The notes below the pieces were generated by a model. That model saw nothing but the letters and a program-made list of their open reading frames with translations, had not been told where the DNA came from and did not search any database. A stretch of DNA of 35,517 bases from Vulcanimicrobiota bacterium (GTDB lineage Bacteria > Vulcanimicrobiota > Vulcanimicrobiia > Vulcanimicrobiales > Vulcanimicrobiaceae), in contig JABEUX010000018.1 in assembly GCA_013044185.1 (NCBI GenBank), forward strand, positions 1 to 35,517. The letters run 5' to 3'. Position 1 is the first letter of the stretch. Each line of letters starts with the position of its first letter. The position numbers and the translations under genes are program-made. Shown here one piece after another: positions 8,531 to 16,538 of this stretch.

Positions 8531-10686
8531 GTTTCATCCCGCAAGGCACGTTCTTCGATCTCAGCATGATGGGTGGCGCGCTCAACGCCTTCCAGTATGC
8601 CGAGAGCGTGACCTCGAATAATATCGCGAACGTGAACACGCCCGGGGCCTCGCGTCAGAGCGTCATCCTCAACGAGGCGCCGCCGATCGCGGGCTCGCCG
8701 TTCGCGCCGACCAGTTCGCAGGGAACCGTCGGCGACGGCGTGCTCGTACAGCAGATCTTACGCATTCATTCCGATAACTACGACCAGCTCTATCGCGGGG
8801 CTACGGCGTCGCAAAATTATTACAATCTCGAACAAAATACGCTCAACGCGCTGCAGTCGACGCTCGGCGACCCCAATTCGGGGATCGGCGCGCAGTATAC
8901 GGCATTTCAAACGGCGATCAATCAACTCGTCGCTCAGGGTAGCGGGGCGCAGAGCACCTCGGTTCGTGCGAGTGTCATCGCGCAGGCCCAAGCGCTCTCC
9001 ACCGCACTGAATAATGCCTCGAGCGCGATCGTCACGCAGCAGAATTCCGCGCTCTCGCAGGCGACGACACTGGTGACGACCTCGAACGGGATCCTCGATC
9101 AGATCGGTGCGCTCAACGGCCAAATTCGCGCCGCAACCGCCGCGGGCGATAGCCCGAATACCTACAAAGATCAGCGCGACCACCTGATCACGCAACTCTC
9201 GCAGTACCTGTCGACGCAGACCTCGATCCAAGCGGATGGTTCGGTCTTGGTGAGTGTGAACGGGCAGGCGCTCGTCAACGATACGGTCGTCTACCACCTC
9301 GCGGCGCCGACGGTCGGTACTGCGAGCAACGGAACCTCGACCTTCAAGATCAACTTCCAGAGCACGCCCCCCGCCTCTTCGACCGCTCCCGGGATCCCGT
9401 TGGGGAGCGGCCAACTCGCCGCCCTGCAAGATCTCTATAACAACAAACTGACCGTCTATGGCCAACAGCTCGATCAGTTTGCGAGTTCTCTCGCGAACGA
9501 AGTCAATCGCATCACCCAGTCTGCCTACGACCAAAATGGGCAGGCGGGCGCCGCGCTCTTTCAACCGATCGTCGGAAATCTCCCAATCTCGGCCGGGAAC
9601 ATCAAAGCCGGCATCACCGATCCAGCGCAGTTTCCGATCGCCTTTGCCTCGACGGCAGCGGGCAGCTTGGTGATTCCGATGAACTCCGGCAATAACAGCA
9701 TCGATACCGCGGCTTCTCTGACGAACTACGCATCGCTGGCAAATCCGCCGACCGCACCGCTGGTGGGAACGTTGACGGTAACGATCAACGGTGTCCCGCA
9801 GACGTTTTCGTACAATACCGGCACGACCGATAGCAGCGTCAATGCCTTCGTCACCCATTTTAACGGCGCGCATCTCGGCGTCACCGCATCGTTCGACCCA
9901 AACTCGCAGCAGATCGTTTTCGCGCAGGATCCTACTAACGTCGACCCGGCGAGCCGAGCGGTGCAGGGCGGCGCGCCCCAGCAACCGGGCTTCACCATCA
10001 GCGATTCGCTCGATACCGTTCCGGGGACGACTCCCACGAATCAATATCTCCTCGGCGTACTCGGTGCGGGCGGCATCGACGGCGTCGCGCAAAACGCCGG
10101 GAACGCCTTCGGTGCTCAAGACAACTCCGGCGCGAACGCACTGCTCTCGGTCTTCTCGGCGAACGTCGGCGTGCCGGCATTACTGACGACGTCGCCGGCG
10201 GCGGCGACGGCGGGAACCGCAACGACGGTCGCGTTACCGGCGGGCGTCAATAATATCGCCGTCGGCCAAGTATTGACGATCGACGCGACATCGGGCGGCG
10301 GTGCGCCGCAAGAGAACGTGGTTGTCTCGGCGATCTCGGTCGATCCGACAACGGGTATCGAGTCGGTCACCTATACGCCGAGTCTCGCGCACGCCGCCGG
10401 ATACTCGGTGCAGAGCGCGCAGACGCAGACGCTCGGGCAGTTTTACGGAAACTTCGTGACGCGCGTCGGGCTCGATGGCCAGGCCGCGATTTCGGGAAAT
10501 CAAACGCAGACGACCTTGGCTAATAATATCAACCAAGTTCGCCAGAGCATCAGCGGCATCAACATCAACGAAGAGACCCAGCACCTCGTGCAATATCAAA
10601 ACGCATATTCCGCCGCAGCGCGCACGATCAACGTGATCAACCAGATGATGCAGACGCTTATCAATAACCTCGGCGTCGGGTCCTAG
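8527..10686 (+). CDS. flgK: Flagellar hook-associated protein 1 FlgK
   Basis: ALNAFQYAESVTSNNIANVNTPGASRQSV N-terminus and GININEETQHLVQYQNAYSAAARTINVINQMMQTLINNLG C-terminus. Confidence 0.96.
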   Translation: MSFIPQGTFFDLSMMGGALNAFQYAESVTSNNIANVNTPGASRQSVILNEAPPIAGSPFAPTSSQGTVGDGVLVQQILRIHSDNYDQLYRGATASQNYYNLEQNTLNALQSTLGDPNSGIGAQYTAFQTAINQLVAQGSGAQSTSVRASVIAQAQALSTALNNASSAIVTQQNSALSQATTLVTTSNGILDQIGALNGQIRAATAAGDSPNTYKDQRDHLITQLSQYLSTQTSIQADGSVLVSVNGQALVNDTVVYHLAAPTVGTASNGTSTFKINFQSTPPASSTAPGIPLGSGQLAALQDLYNNKLTVYGQQLDQFASSLANEVNRITQSAYDQNGQAGAALFQPIVGNLPISAGNIKAGITDPAQFPIAFASTAAGSLVIPMNSGNNSIDTAASLTNYASLANPPTAPLVGTLTVTINGVPQTFSYNTGTTDSSVNAFVTHFNGAHLGVTASFDPNSQQIVFAQDPTNVDPASRAVQGGAPQQPGFTISDSLDTVPGTTPTNQYLLGVLGAGGIDGVAQNAGNAFGAQDNSGANALLSVFSANVGVPALLTTSPAAATAGTATTVALPAGVNNIAVGQVLTIDATSGGGAPQENVVVSAISVDPTTGIESVTYTPSLAHAAGYSVQSAQTQTLGQFYGNFVTRVGLDGQAAISGNQTQTTLANNINQVRQSISGININEETQHLVQYQNAYSAAARTINVINQMMQTLINNLGVGS

Positions 10687-10703
10687 GGATAGGGAGTTCG
10701 AAC

Positions 10704-12005
10704 ATGCGTATCGCCACTTCAACGATCTACGAGCAACAGACCAATGCGATCGACAACCTCGTCGTTCAACAGGCAAACGAAGGGCAGCAACTTTCGACCG
10801 GAAAGTCGCTCAATCAACCTTCCGATAATCCGTCGGTGATCGCCGAGGATCTCGCTATTCGTACCGATGGTGCGCTGGGAACGCAAACCTCGTCGAACCT
10901 CACGAATCTCTCGAATCAACTCACCACCGTCGACGGCGCTTTGAGCTCGCTGACCAGCGTGCTGCAGCAGGTTCGCTCGCTGGCAATCCAAGGGGCGAGC
11001 GATAATGTGACTCCGTCGCAGCGTCAGGCGATCGCGACCCAGGTCAATCAGCTCTTTCAAGAGAGCGTTGGGCTCGCCAATACGCAGTTTGCCGGGCAAT
11101 ACGTCTTCGCTGGAACGGCGAACCCGGCTGGAACTCCGGTTCAGGCGGTCGGTACCGCACCGAACGGCATCACTTTTTCCGGAAATTTACAGTCCCAAAT
11201 TCAACGACTTCCTAACGGTCAGGTCGTCAATTCTTCGGTAACGTTTCAACAGGCCTTTAATTTCGCTTCGTCCGATGGTTCGCCCGATGTTTTTCAGGTC
11301 ATGAAGAATCTGCAACTCGCGCTTACCAGTTCGACGGTCGTCGACAAGAGCAGCGTCGCCGTCAACCAGGGCGGTGCATTTATAACGCTGGGAACGCAGC
11401 TCAACGCCGCTGGCTTCCTCACATCGATCGCGCCCGACGGGAGCGGCCAGATATCGATTAATATCTCCAGCGTCTCGGTACCATCGGGGGTAACCCTGAC
11501 CTTCGCATCTACCGCCACCATCGGTGCGGTCGTTGCCGCGATCGATGCGTCGGGTACCGGGGTTACCGCACAATTTTATCCGGGAAGCTTTCCGCAACAG
11601 GGCGCGGAGCGCTTAGTTCTGACCGACGCCGCAGGTGCCTTCCAGGTGAACAACGTGCCGAGCGCCGGTACGACGACCTCGGCGAACTTCACCTCGGTCT
11701 TTAACCTGCAAACGCAGGCAAATACGGTTCAGCAGCTCAGCACGCAACTTGGCGACATCGACCGGGTGATCCAGGGTGTCTCGAACGCGCGCGCCTTCCT
11801 TGGGTCAAATATTCAGGCGATCCAGGCTGCGGGGACGGCGGTGAACGCACAGGTTCTGAACGATACGCAGGTGCAATCCAATATCGAAGATACCAATATC
11901 GCTCAAGTGACGTCGCAGTTCTCGCTCACGCAGACGGCTCTGCAGGCCGCCTATAGCACGACGGCTCAGTTAGAGCAGAAGAGTCTTTTCGATTACATTA
12001 CGTAA
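10704..12005 (+). CDS. flgL: Flagellar hook-associated protein 3 FlgL
   Basis: MRIATSTIYEQQTNAIDNLVVQQANEGQQLSTGKSLNQPSDNPSV; C-terminal DTQVQSNIEDTNIAQVTSQFSLTQTALQAAYSTTAQLEQKSLFDYI. Confidence 0.95.
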   Translation: MRIATSTIYEQQTNAIDNLVVQQANEGQQLSTGKSLNQPSDNPSVIAEDLAIRTDGALGTQTSSNLTNLSNQLTTVDGALSSLTSVLQQVRSLAIQGASDNVTPSQRQAIATQVNQLFQESVGLANTQFAGQYVFAGTANPAGTPVQAVGTAPNGITFSGNLQSQIQRLPNGQVVNSSVTFQQAFNFASSDGSPDVFQVMKNLQLALTSSTVVDKSSVAVNQGGAFITLGTQLNAAGFLTSIAPDGSGQISINISSVSVPSGVTLTFASTATIGAVVAAIDASGTGVTAQFYPGSFPQQGAERLVLTDAAGAFQVNNVPSAGTTTSANFTSVFNLQTQANTVQQLSTQLGDIDRVIQGVSNARAFLGSNIQAIQAAGTAVNAQVLNDTQVQSNIEDTNIAQVTSQFSLTQTALQAAYSTTAQLEQKSLFDYIT

Positions 12006-12037
12006 GCGACGTAGAAACGGCGTACTAGAGAGGCTTT

Positions 12038-12547
12038 ATGGTATTGACGATGAATGAGGTGCCGGTGCAAAGTATGCCCGAGAACACGACGATCGAGTTC
12101 CCGCGTTTTGGATCCTTCACGTTTTCTCAGACCGATATTTTCGAGTTCGACTGGGGCTTACCGGGATTCCCCGCGCTCCATCGCTGGGTCGCTTTGACTC
12201 TCGATACACAACCGAATTTCGTCTGGCTGCAGAGCCTCGACGATCTCAACGTCGCGATCCCGACCGCCGACCCGTACGCGCTCTTCGAGGATTATGCGCC
12301 GCGCATTCCTGCGTACGCCGTCGCCTCGCTCGCCATCGCCGACCCGGCCGATTTTGCGACGCTCTGCGTCGTCATCGTTTCGGCGAACGCCGAAGAGATG
12401 TCGATGAACCTTTTTGCGCCGATCCTCCTGAATCTGAAAAGTCGCCGGGGGCGCCAGGTTCCGCTCGATGGCAGCTCCTACTCGGTTCGTACGCCGATGC
12501 CCAGAAAGAGCGGCGCCGGCGAATCGGTCGCCCCTCAGGGCGGCTAG
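12038..12547 (+). CDS. fliW: Flagellar assembly factor FliW
   Basis: FSQTDIFEFDWGLPGFPALHRWVAL...FVWLQSLDDLNVAIPTADPYALFEDY...TLCVVIVSANAEEMSMNLFAPILLN. Confidence 0.93.
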   Translation: MVLTMNEVPVQSMPENTTIEFPRFGSFTFSQTDIFEFDWGLPGFPALHRWVALTLDTQPNFVWLQSLDDLNVAIPTADPYALFEDYAPRIPAYAVASLAIADPADFATLCVVIVSANAEEMSMNLFAPILLNLKSRRGRQVPLDGSSYSVRTPMPRKSGAGESVAPQGG

Positions 12548-12644
12548 CGACTCCGCATAGCGCAGGGGGGGGGACTCCTTCCCGCGAAAATTGCCCTCGA
12601 AGCGAGCCCATCTGCGGCTTGCAGCAGCCACGGAGGGCAGCCCA

Positions 12645-12908
12645 ATGCTCGTACTTAGCCGCAAAGCGAATCAGTCGATCATGATCGGCGACGATATTCG
12701 TCTCGTGGTCGTTTCGCTCGATCACGACCAGGTGAAGCTCGGCATCGATGCCCCGCGGGAGATCCCGGTTCACCGCTCGGAGGTCTACGAAGAGATCCAG
12801 CGGGCGAACCAGCGCGCCGCCGCCGAATCGCCCACCTCTGGGGAACCTGCCGTCGGGAAGACGGGCATCGCCGCCCTTCGACCACATATCCCCTCGAAAA
12901 AGCGCTAA
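12645..12908 (+). CDS. csrA: Carbon storage regulator CsrA
   Basis: [55 protein letters not shown]. Start revised from 12591 to 12645 with SD GGAGGG upstream. Confidence 0.96.
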   Translation: MLVLSRKANQSIMIGDDIRLVVVSLDHDQVKLGIDAPREIPVHRSEVYEEIQRANQRAAAESPTSGEPAVGKTGIAALRPHIPSKKR

Positions 12909-12925
12909 AAAAGGCTCCGTCCCGC

Positions 12926-12953
12926 TAAAGTCGCTGCTCGTGTCCTCCGATAC
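12926..12953 (+). promoter_or_regulatory. Sigma28/FliA-like promoter of the flagellin gene
   Basis: TAAAGTCG (12926-12933) - 12 nt - TCCGATAC (12946-12953), upstream of flagellin. Confidence 0.7.
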
Positions 12954-12956
12954 CCA

Positions 12957-12981
12957 GAGGGAGGGGGCAGGACGCTCCCTC
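12957..12981 (+). promoter_or_regulatory. Flagellin leader hairpin presenting AGGA in loop; candidate CsrA-binding element
   Basis: GAGGGAG (12957-12963) / CTCCCTC (12975-12981) stem with loop GGGGCAGGACG containing AGGA; a second GGA-containing site is the SD AAGGAGGA (13025-13032). Confidence 0.45.
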
Positions 12982-13038
12982 GCAGATGACTAGTCTCTAC
13001 CTGTGCGCTCAGCGCGCAACAATCAAGGAGGAACCACC

Positions 13039-14316
13039 ATGGCTCAAGGTCTGAGCATCGCCAACAACCTGTTGGCAAATAGCGTTCAGTTTAACCTGAA
13101 CAATAACCAGGCTGCGCTGAAGAACATTGTTACTCAGCTTTCGTCTGGCTTGCGCATCAACTCCGCGGCGGACGATCCGTCCGGACTCGCCATCGCAACG
13201 AACCTGCAAACGCAGGTCGATGGCTTCAACACCGCCGTACAGAACGTCCAGAACGCGAACAACGCGGCGCAGGTCGCGCTCGGTGCGCTTTCGACGACGA
13301 CCGACATTCTGCAACGCATTCGTAGTCTCGCGGTCGAGGCTTCGTCTTCGCTCAATAGCAACCAGGATCGCCTCAACCTTCAGGCTGAAGTGAGCCAGCT
13401 GCTCCTTGAAGTGAACAGCATCTCGCAGAGCGTCAACTTCAACGGACAGCCGCTCCTCGATGGTAGCCATGCTGGCTTCCAGCCGCAGGTGCAAGCCGCG
13501 TTGAACGTCACCTCGAACTCGGCGCTCTCCACCAACGGAGCGCTCCAAGTCTCGGGCTTCAACTACGGCTTCCTCGCCGCTTCGGCGGTCGCGAGCGCCA
13601 CGAACTTCTACACGACGGCAGCCGGCGTCGCAGCCGGTCTCTCGGGTGCGACGGGTTCGACGCTCGATGGGACGATCGAACTGCAGGTGGTGAACACCGG
13701 CGTCTCGATCGCCGTTCAAGAGACCTTCGTCGCCAGCGCGACGGGCCAGGTCTGCGTCTCGAGCACGCTCTACGGTGCCACCAGCATCGCAGGTGCGTTC
13801 GACAACGTGAACGTCACCATCGGTACGATCAGCTCGCTCGATGTCGGCGTAACGTCGTACGTCAAAGTGACGCAGAACGTTGCGGCGCTGACCAATCCGA
13901 ACAACCCCGCGTTCAACTTCCAATCGGGAGCGAACGAGGGCGACGTCATCCAAATCGGCATCCAGGCAACGAATACGCAGACCCTGCGCATCTCGAATAT
14001 CAACCTGGCGCTCTCGGCGGCGAACAACCCGTCGATCGGTTCGGAAGATGCCATCGGTCAGATCGACCAGGCGCTCAACACGATTCTCAACCAGCAGGCG
14101 CTCCTCGGCGCGGTCGTCGTTCGTCTGAACGAGGATTCGCAGAACGCGAATATCGCGGCCGTGAACCTGCAGGCCTCGGAATCGTCGATCCGCGACCTCA
14201 ATGTCGGTCAGGCTACGACGCAGTTCACGAAACTGCAAGTGCTGGTACAGGTCGGCACCTCGGTGTTGGCTCAGTCCAACACGAACGCTCAGTCGGTTCT
14301 CGGACTCTTCCGCTAA
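13039..14316 (+). CDS. fliC: Flagellin
   Basis: MAQGLSIANNLLANSVQFNLNNNQAALKNIVTQLSSGLRINSAADDPSGLAIA...ASESSIRDLNVGQATTQFTKLQVLVQVGTSVLAQSNTNAQSVLGLFR. Start revised from 13003 to ATG 13039 with SD AAGGAGG. Confidence 0.97.
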   Translation: MAQGLSIANNLLANSVQFNLNNNQAALKNIVTQLSSGLRINSAADDPSGLAIATNLQTQVDGFNTAVQNVQNANNAAQVALGALSTTTDILQRIRSLAVEASSSLNSNQDRLNLQAEVSQLLLEVNSISQSVNFNGQPLLDGSHAGFQPQVQAALNVTSNSALSTNGALQVSGFNYGFLAASAVASATNFYTTAAGVAAGLSGATGSTLDGTIELQVVNTGVSIAVQETFVASATGQVCVSSTLYGATSIAGAFDNVNVTIGTISSLDVGVTSYVKVTQNVAALTNPNNPAFNFQSGANEGDVIQIGIQATNTQTLRISNINLALSAANNPSIGSEDAIGQIDQALNTILNQQALLGAVVVRLNEDSQNANIAAVNLQASESSIRDLNVGQATTQFTKLQVLVQVGTSVLAQSNTNAQSVLGLFR

Positions 14317-14344
14317 GGCGGAATCCTCGGGTAACCAACCTGGG

Positions 14345-14376
14345 ATCGGGGCTCGCGCAAGCGGGCCCCGATTTTT
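14345..14376 (+). terminator. Intrinsic terminator of flagellin
   Basis: ATCGGGGCTCGC-GCAA-GCGGGCCCCGAT followed by TTTTT; 12-bp stem (one G-U) capped by a GNRA tetraloop. Confidence 0.93.
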
Positions 14377-14433
14377 GCATGCGTCGGGTAAACGAGTAAG
14401 AGGCCGTCACGAAGATGCCGAAGAGAAGAGAGA

Positions 14434-16530
14434 ATGCCCGTCCGAATCAAATCGAAAAAACAGGGGGCCGCACCGCCGAGCGTCGCGCCCCCGCCGGCGC
14501 CGCCAGCAACCATCGCACAAACGATCTCTTTGCCGCGTCCCCCCGCCGACGCGCCTCAACTGCCCGCAGGCTTGAGTCTCTGCATGATCGTCAAAAATGA
14601 AGAGAAATTTTTAGCAAAATGTCTGCAGAGCATCGCCCCTCACGTCGATGAAATCTGCATTGTCGATACCGGATCGACCGATCGTACCGTCGAGATCGCG
14701 CGGGAGTTCGGCGCAAAAGTCGAGTTGCGTGAATGGCGGAACGATTTTTCCTGGGCGCGTAACGAAGCGATCGCGATGGCCTCGTACCGGTGGATTTTTA
14801 TGCTCGATGCCGACGAAGAGTATCTGCCCGGCAGCGAATCGCTCCTCGCACAACTCAAGAGCGTTCCCGCCTTCGATACCGGAATCTGGGTACGCTGCTA
14901 TAACGAATCAAACGACTACCAGGGCACCGGGCAGATGTCGCATCTCTTGATCCGTATCTTCCCAAACCATCCGCGGATACGGTATCGCGGTTTGATCCAT
15001 GAATTTATTACGCTCGATCAGTCGCAGCTGGGGCTGAAGGCTTCGGCTTCGCCGATTGCGATCAAACATAGCGGCTACCTCAAAGAGATCGTGACCGAGC
15101 GAGATAAGGGGGCGCGGAACCTTGCGATTGTGAAAGCGGCGGTCGAACGCGAACCGGAAGAAGCCTTTCATTGGTTCAATCTAGGAACCACTGCCTTTCT
15201 CATCGGCGATTACGAAACGGCGCGCAGCGCGCTGGAGATGATGATCGAGGTCAACAAAGAGCAACCTCGAGGTTTTTTTGCCAACGGGCTATCCGCGCTC
15301 GCCGATGTCTATACAGAAAAGTTTAACGACCCGGTGAAAGGCGAAGAAGCCGCGCGCCTTTGTTTGAAATTTTCGCCGCGGTACGCCAACGGACATTTTG
15401 CGCTCGGTAAAGCGCTCGTTGCGCAAAAGCGACTCGCCGATGCACGCGAGGCCTTTCAAGCGGCGATCGCCGACGGCGAGTACAATCACCTCCAGTTTGT
15501 CGTCGATGACGAAGTCTCGAAATGGAAGGCCCACAGCGAAGTCGGCGCGACCTACGTTGCGGAAGGCAACGACGTTGCGGCGGTCGAGTGGTTCGAAAAG
15601 GGGCTCAAAAATCGCCCTTCGGCGTTGCCGTTGCGCCTCAATATCGCTCGTGCGTACGAGCGCCTCAAGCGTATCGATGAAGCGGCTACGACCTTTGCGG
15701 CGGCATTTCGCGATCTTCCATCCGACCAGAGCGCGGTCGACTATGTCAATTTTCTCCTACGCGCGCATCGCGATCGCGAGGCGCTCGATGCGATTCGTGC
15801 GGCGATGCCGCAGATCTCTCCGGCGGCACAGTTCCCGGTGTTGATGGCCGGCGCAGCGGTCTGCGAACGGAACGGCTGGCCCGAGCGCGAGCAGTTTTTG
15901 CTCGATGCCGCCGAGCGCATGCCGGGTGCAGCCCTCGCGCTCGATCCCTTGGAGGCACTGCTCCGTGCGAGAGGCGATCTCGCGGCCATCGAACGCCTCT
16001 ATGACGCCGAAGACGCGACCGAGCCGCTCGAGATCGCCGATTTTCGCCGGCGGGCGAGTCGGTTGCTCGCACAGGGGCGCTTTTCGGAGTCGCGCGCGAT
16101 CGCCGAGCGCGGGTTGGAGCGCGACGGGCGCGACCCCTCGCTCCTACTCGGTGCTGCGCTTGCCTCGTCGAGTATGGGCGATTCGGAGAGCGCGCGACGC
16201 TGGGCACATGCCGTTCCCCCGGAGAGCGGCGAGTTTTTTCTGCGTGCCGGAATGATGCTCGCCCTCGACGCTCGCGGGCGCGGGGAGTTTGAAGAGGCAA
16301 TCGCTGCAACGGAAGCCGTTTTGTCGCGCGCTCCGCAGAACATCGAAGCGGTGGTTCTGCGTTCGAGTATGTTGCAGCAACTCGGCCGGGATCGGGAGAG
16401 CGAAGAGATGCTGCTCGCAGCGCTCCGTTTCGACCCGCAGCGCATCGCCGTCGAACTCTCGATGCTCTATTTAAAACAGGAACGCTTTGAGGACGCGCGC
16501 CGCATCGCCGACGCCGCACTCGTTCGATAG
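14434..16530 (+). CDS. GT2 family glycosyltransferase with C-terminal TPR-like repeats
   Basis: LSLCMIVKNEEKFLAKCLQSIAPHVDEICIVDTGSTDRTVEIAREFGAKV...WIFMLDADEEYLP followed by helical TPR-type repeats (FHWFNLGTTAFLIGDYETARSALEMM; ANGHFALGKALVAQKRLADAREAFQAAI). Confidence 0.9.
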   Translation: MPVRIKSKKQGAAPPSVAPPPAPPATIAQTISLPRPPADAPQLPAGLSLCMIVKNEEKFLAKCLQSIAPHVDEICIVDTGSTDRTVEIAREFGAKVELREWRNDFSWARNEAIAMASYRWIFMLDADEEYLPGSESLLAQLKSVPAFDTGIWVRCYNESNDYQGTGQMSHLLIRIFPNHPRIRYRGLIHEFITLDQSQLGLKASASPIAIKHSGYLKEIVTERDKGARNLAIVKAAVEREPEEAFHWFNLGTTAFLIGDYETARSALEMMIEVNKEQPRGFFANGLSALADVYTEKFNDPVKGEEAARLCLKFSPRYANGHFALGKALVAQKRLADAREAFQAAIADGEYNHLQFVVDDEVSKWKAHSEVGATYVAEGNDVAAVEWFEKGLKNRPSALPLRLNIARAYERLKRIDEAATTFAAAFRDLPSDQSAVDYVNFLLRAHRDREALDAIRAAMPQISPAAQFPVLMAGAAVCERNGWPEREQFLLDAAERMPGAALALDPLEALLRARGDLAAIERLYDAEDATEPLEIADFRRRASRLLAQGRFSESRAIAERGLERDGRDPSLLLGAALASSSMGDSESARRWAHAVPPESGEFFLRAGMMLALDARGRGEFEEAIAATEAVLSRAPQNIEAVVLRSSMLQQLGRDRESEEMLLAALRFDPQRIAVELSMLYLKQERFEDARRIADAALVR

Positions 16531-16538
16531 CACCGACC

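Noticed and set aside
8758-10119. 453-aa ORF on the minus strand antisense to flgK
   Set aside because: Arg-rich, low-complexity translation typical of the antisense frame of a GC-rich gene; flgK is unambiguous on the plus strand.
13003-13038. GTG start upstream of the flagellin ATG in the ORF track
   Set aside because: The ATG at 13039 has a strong SD and gives the canonical flagellin N-terminus; the upstream extension overlaps a small leader hairpin and the SD.
13009-14238. 409-aa ORF antisense to flagellin
   Set aside because: Same artefact; Arg/Asp/Val-rich with no domain signal, and flagellin is certain on the other strand.
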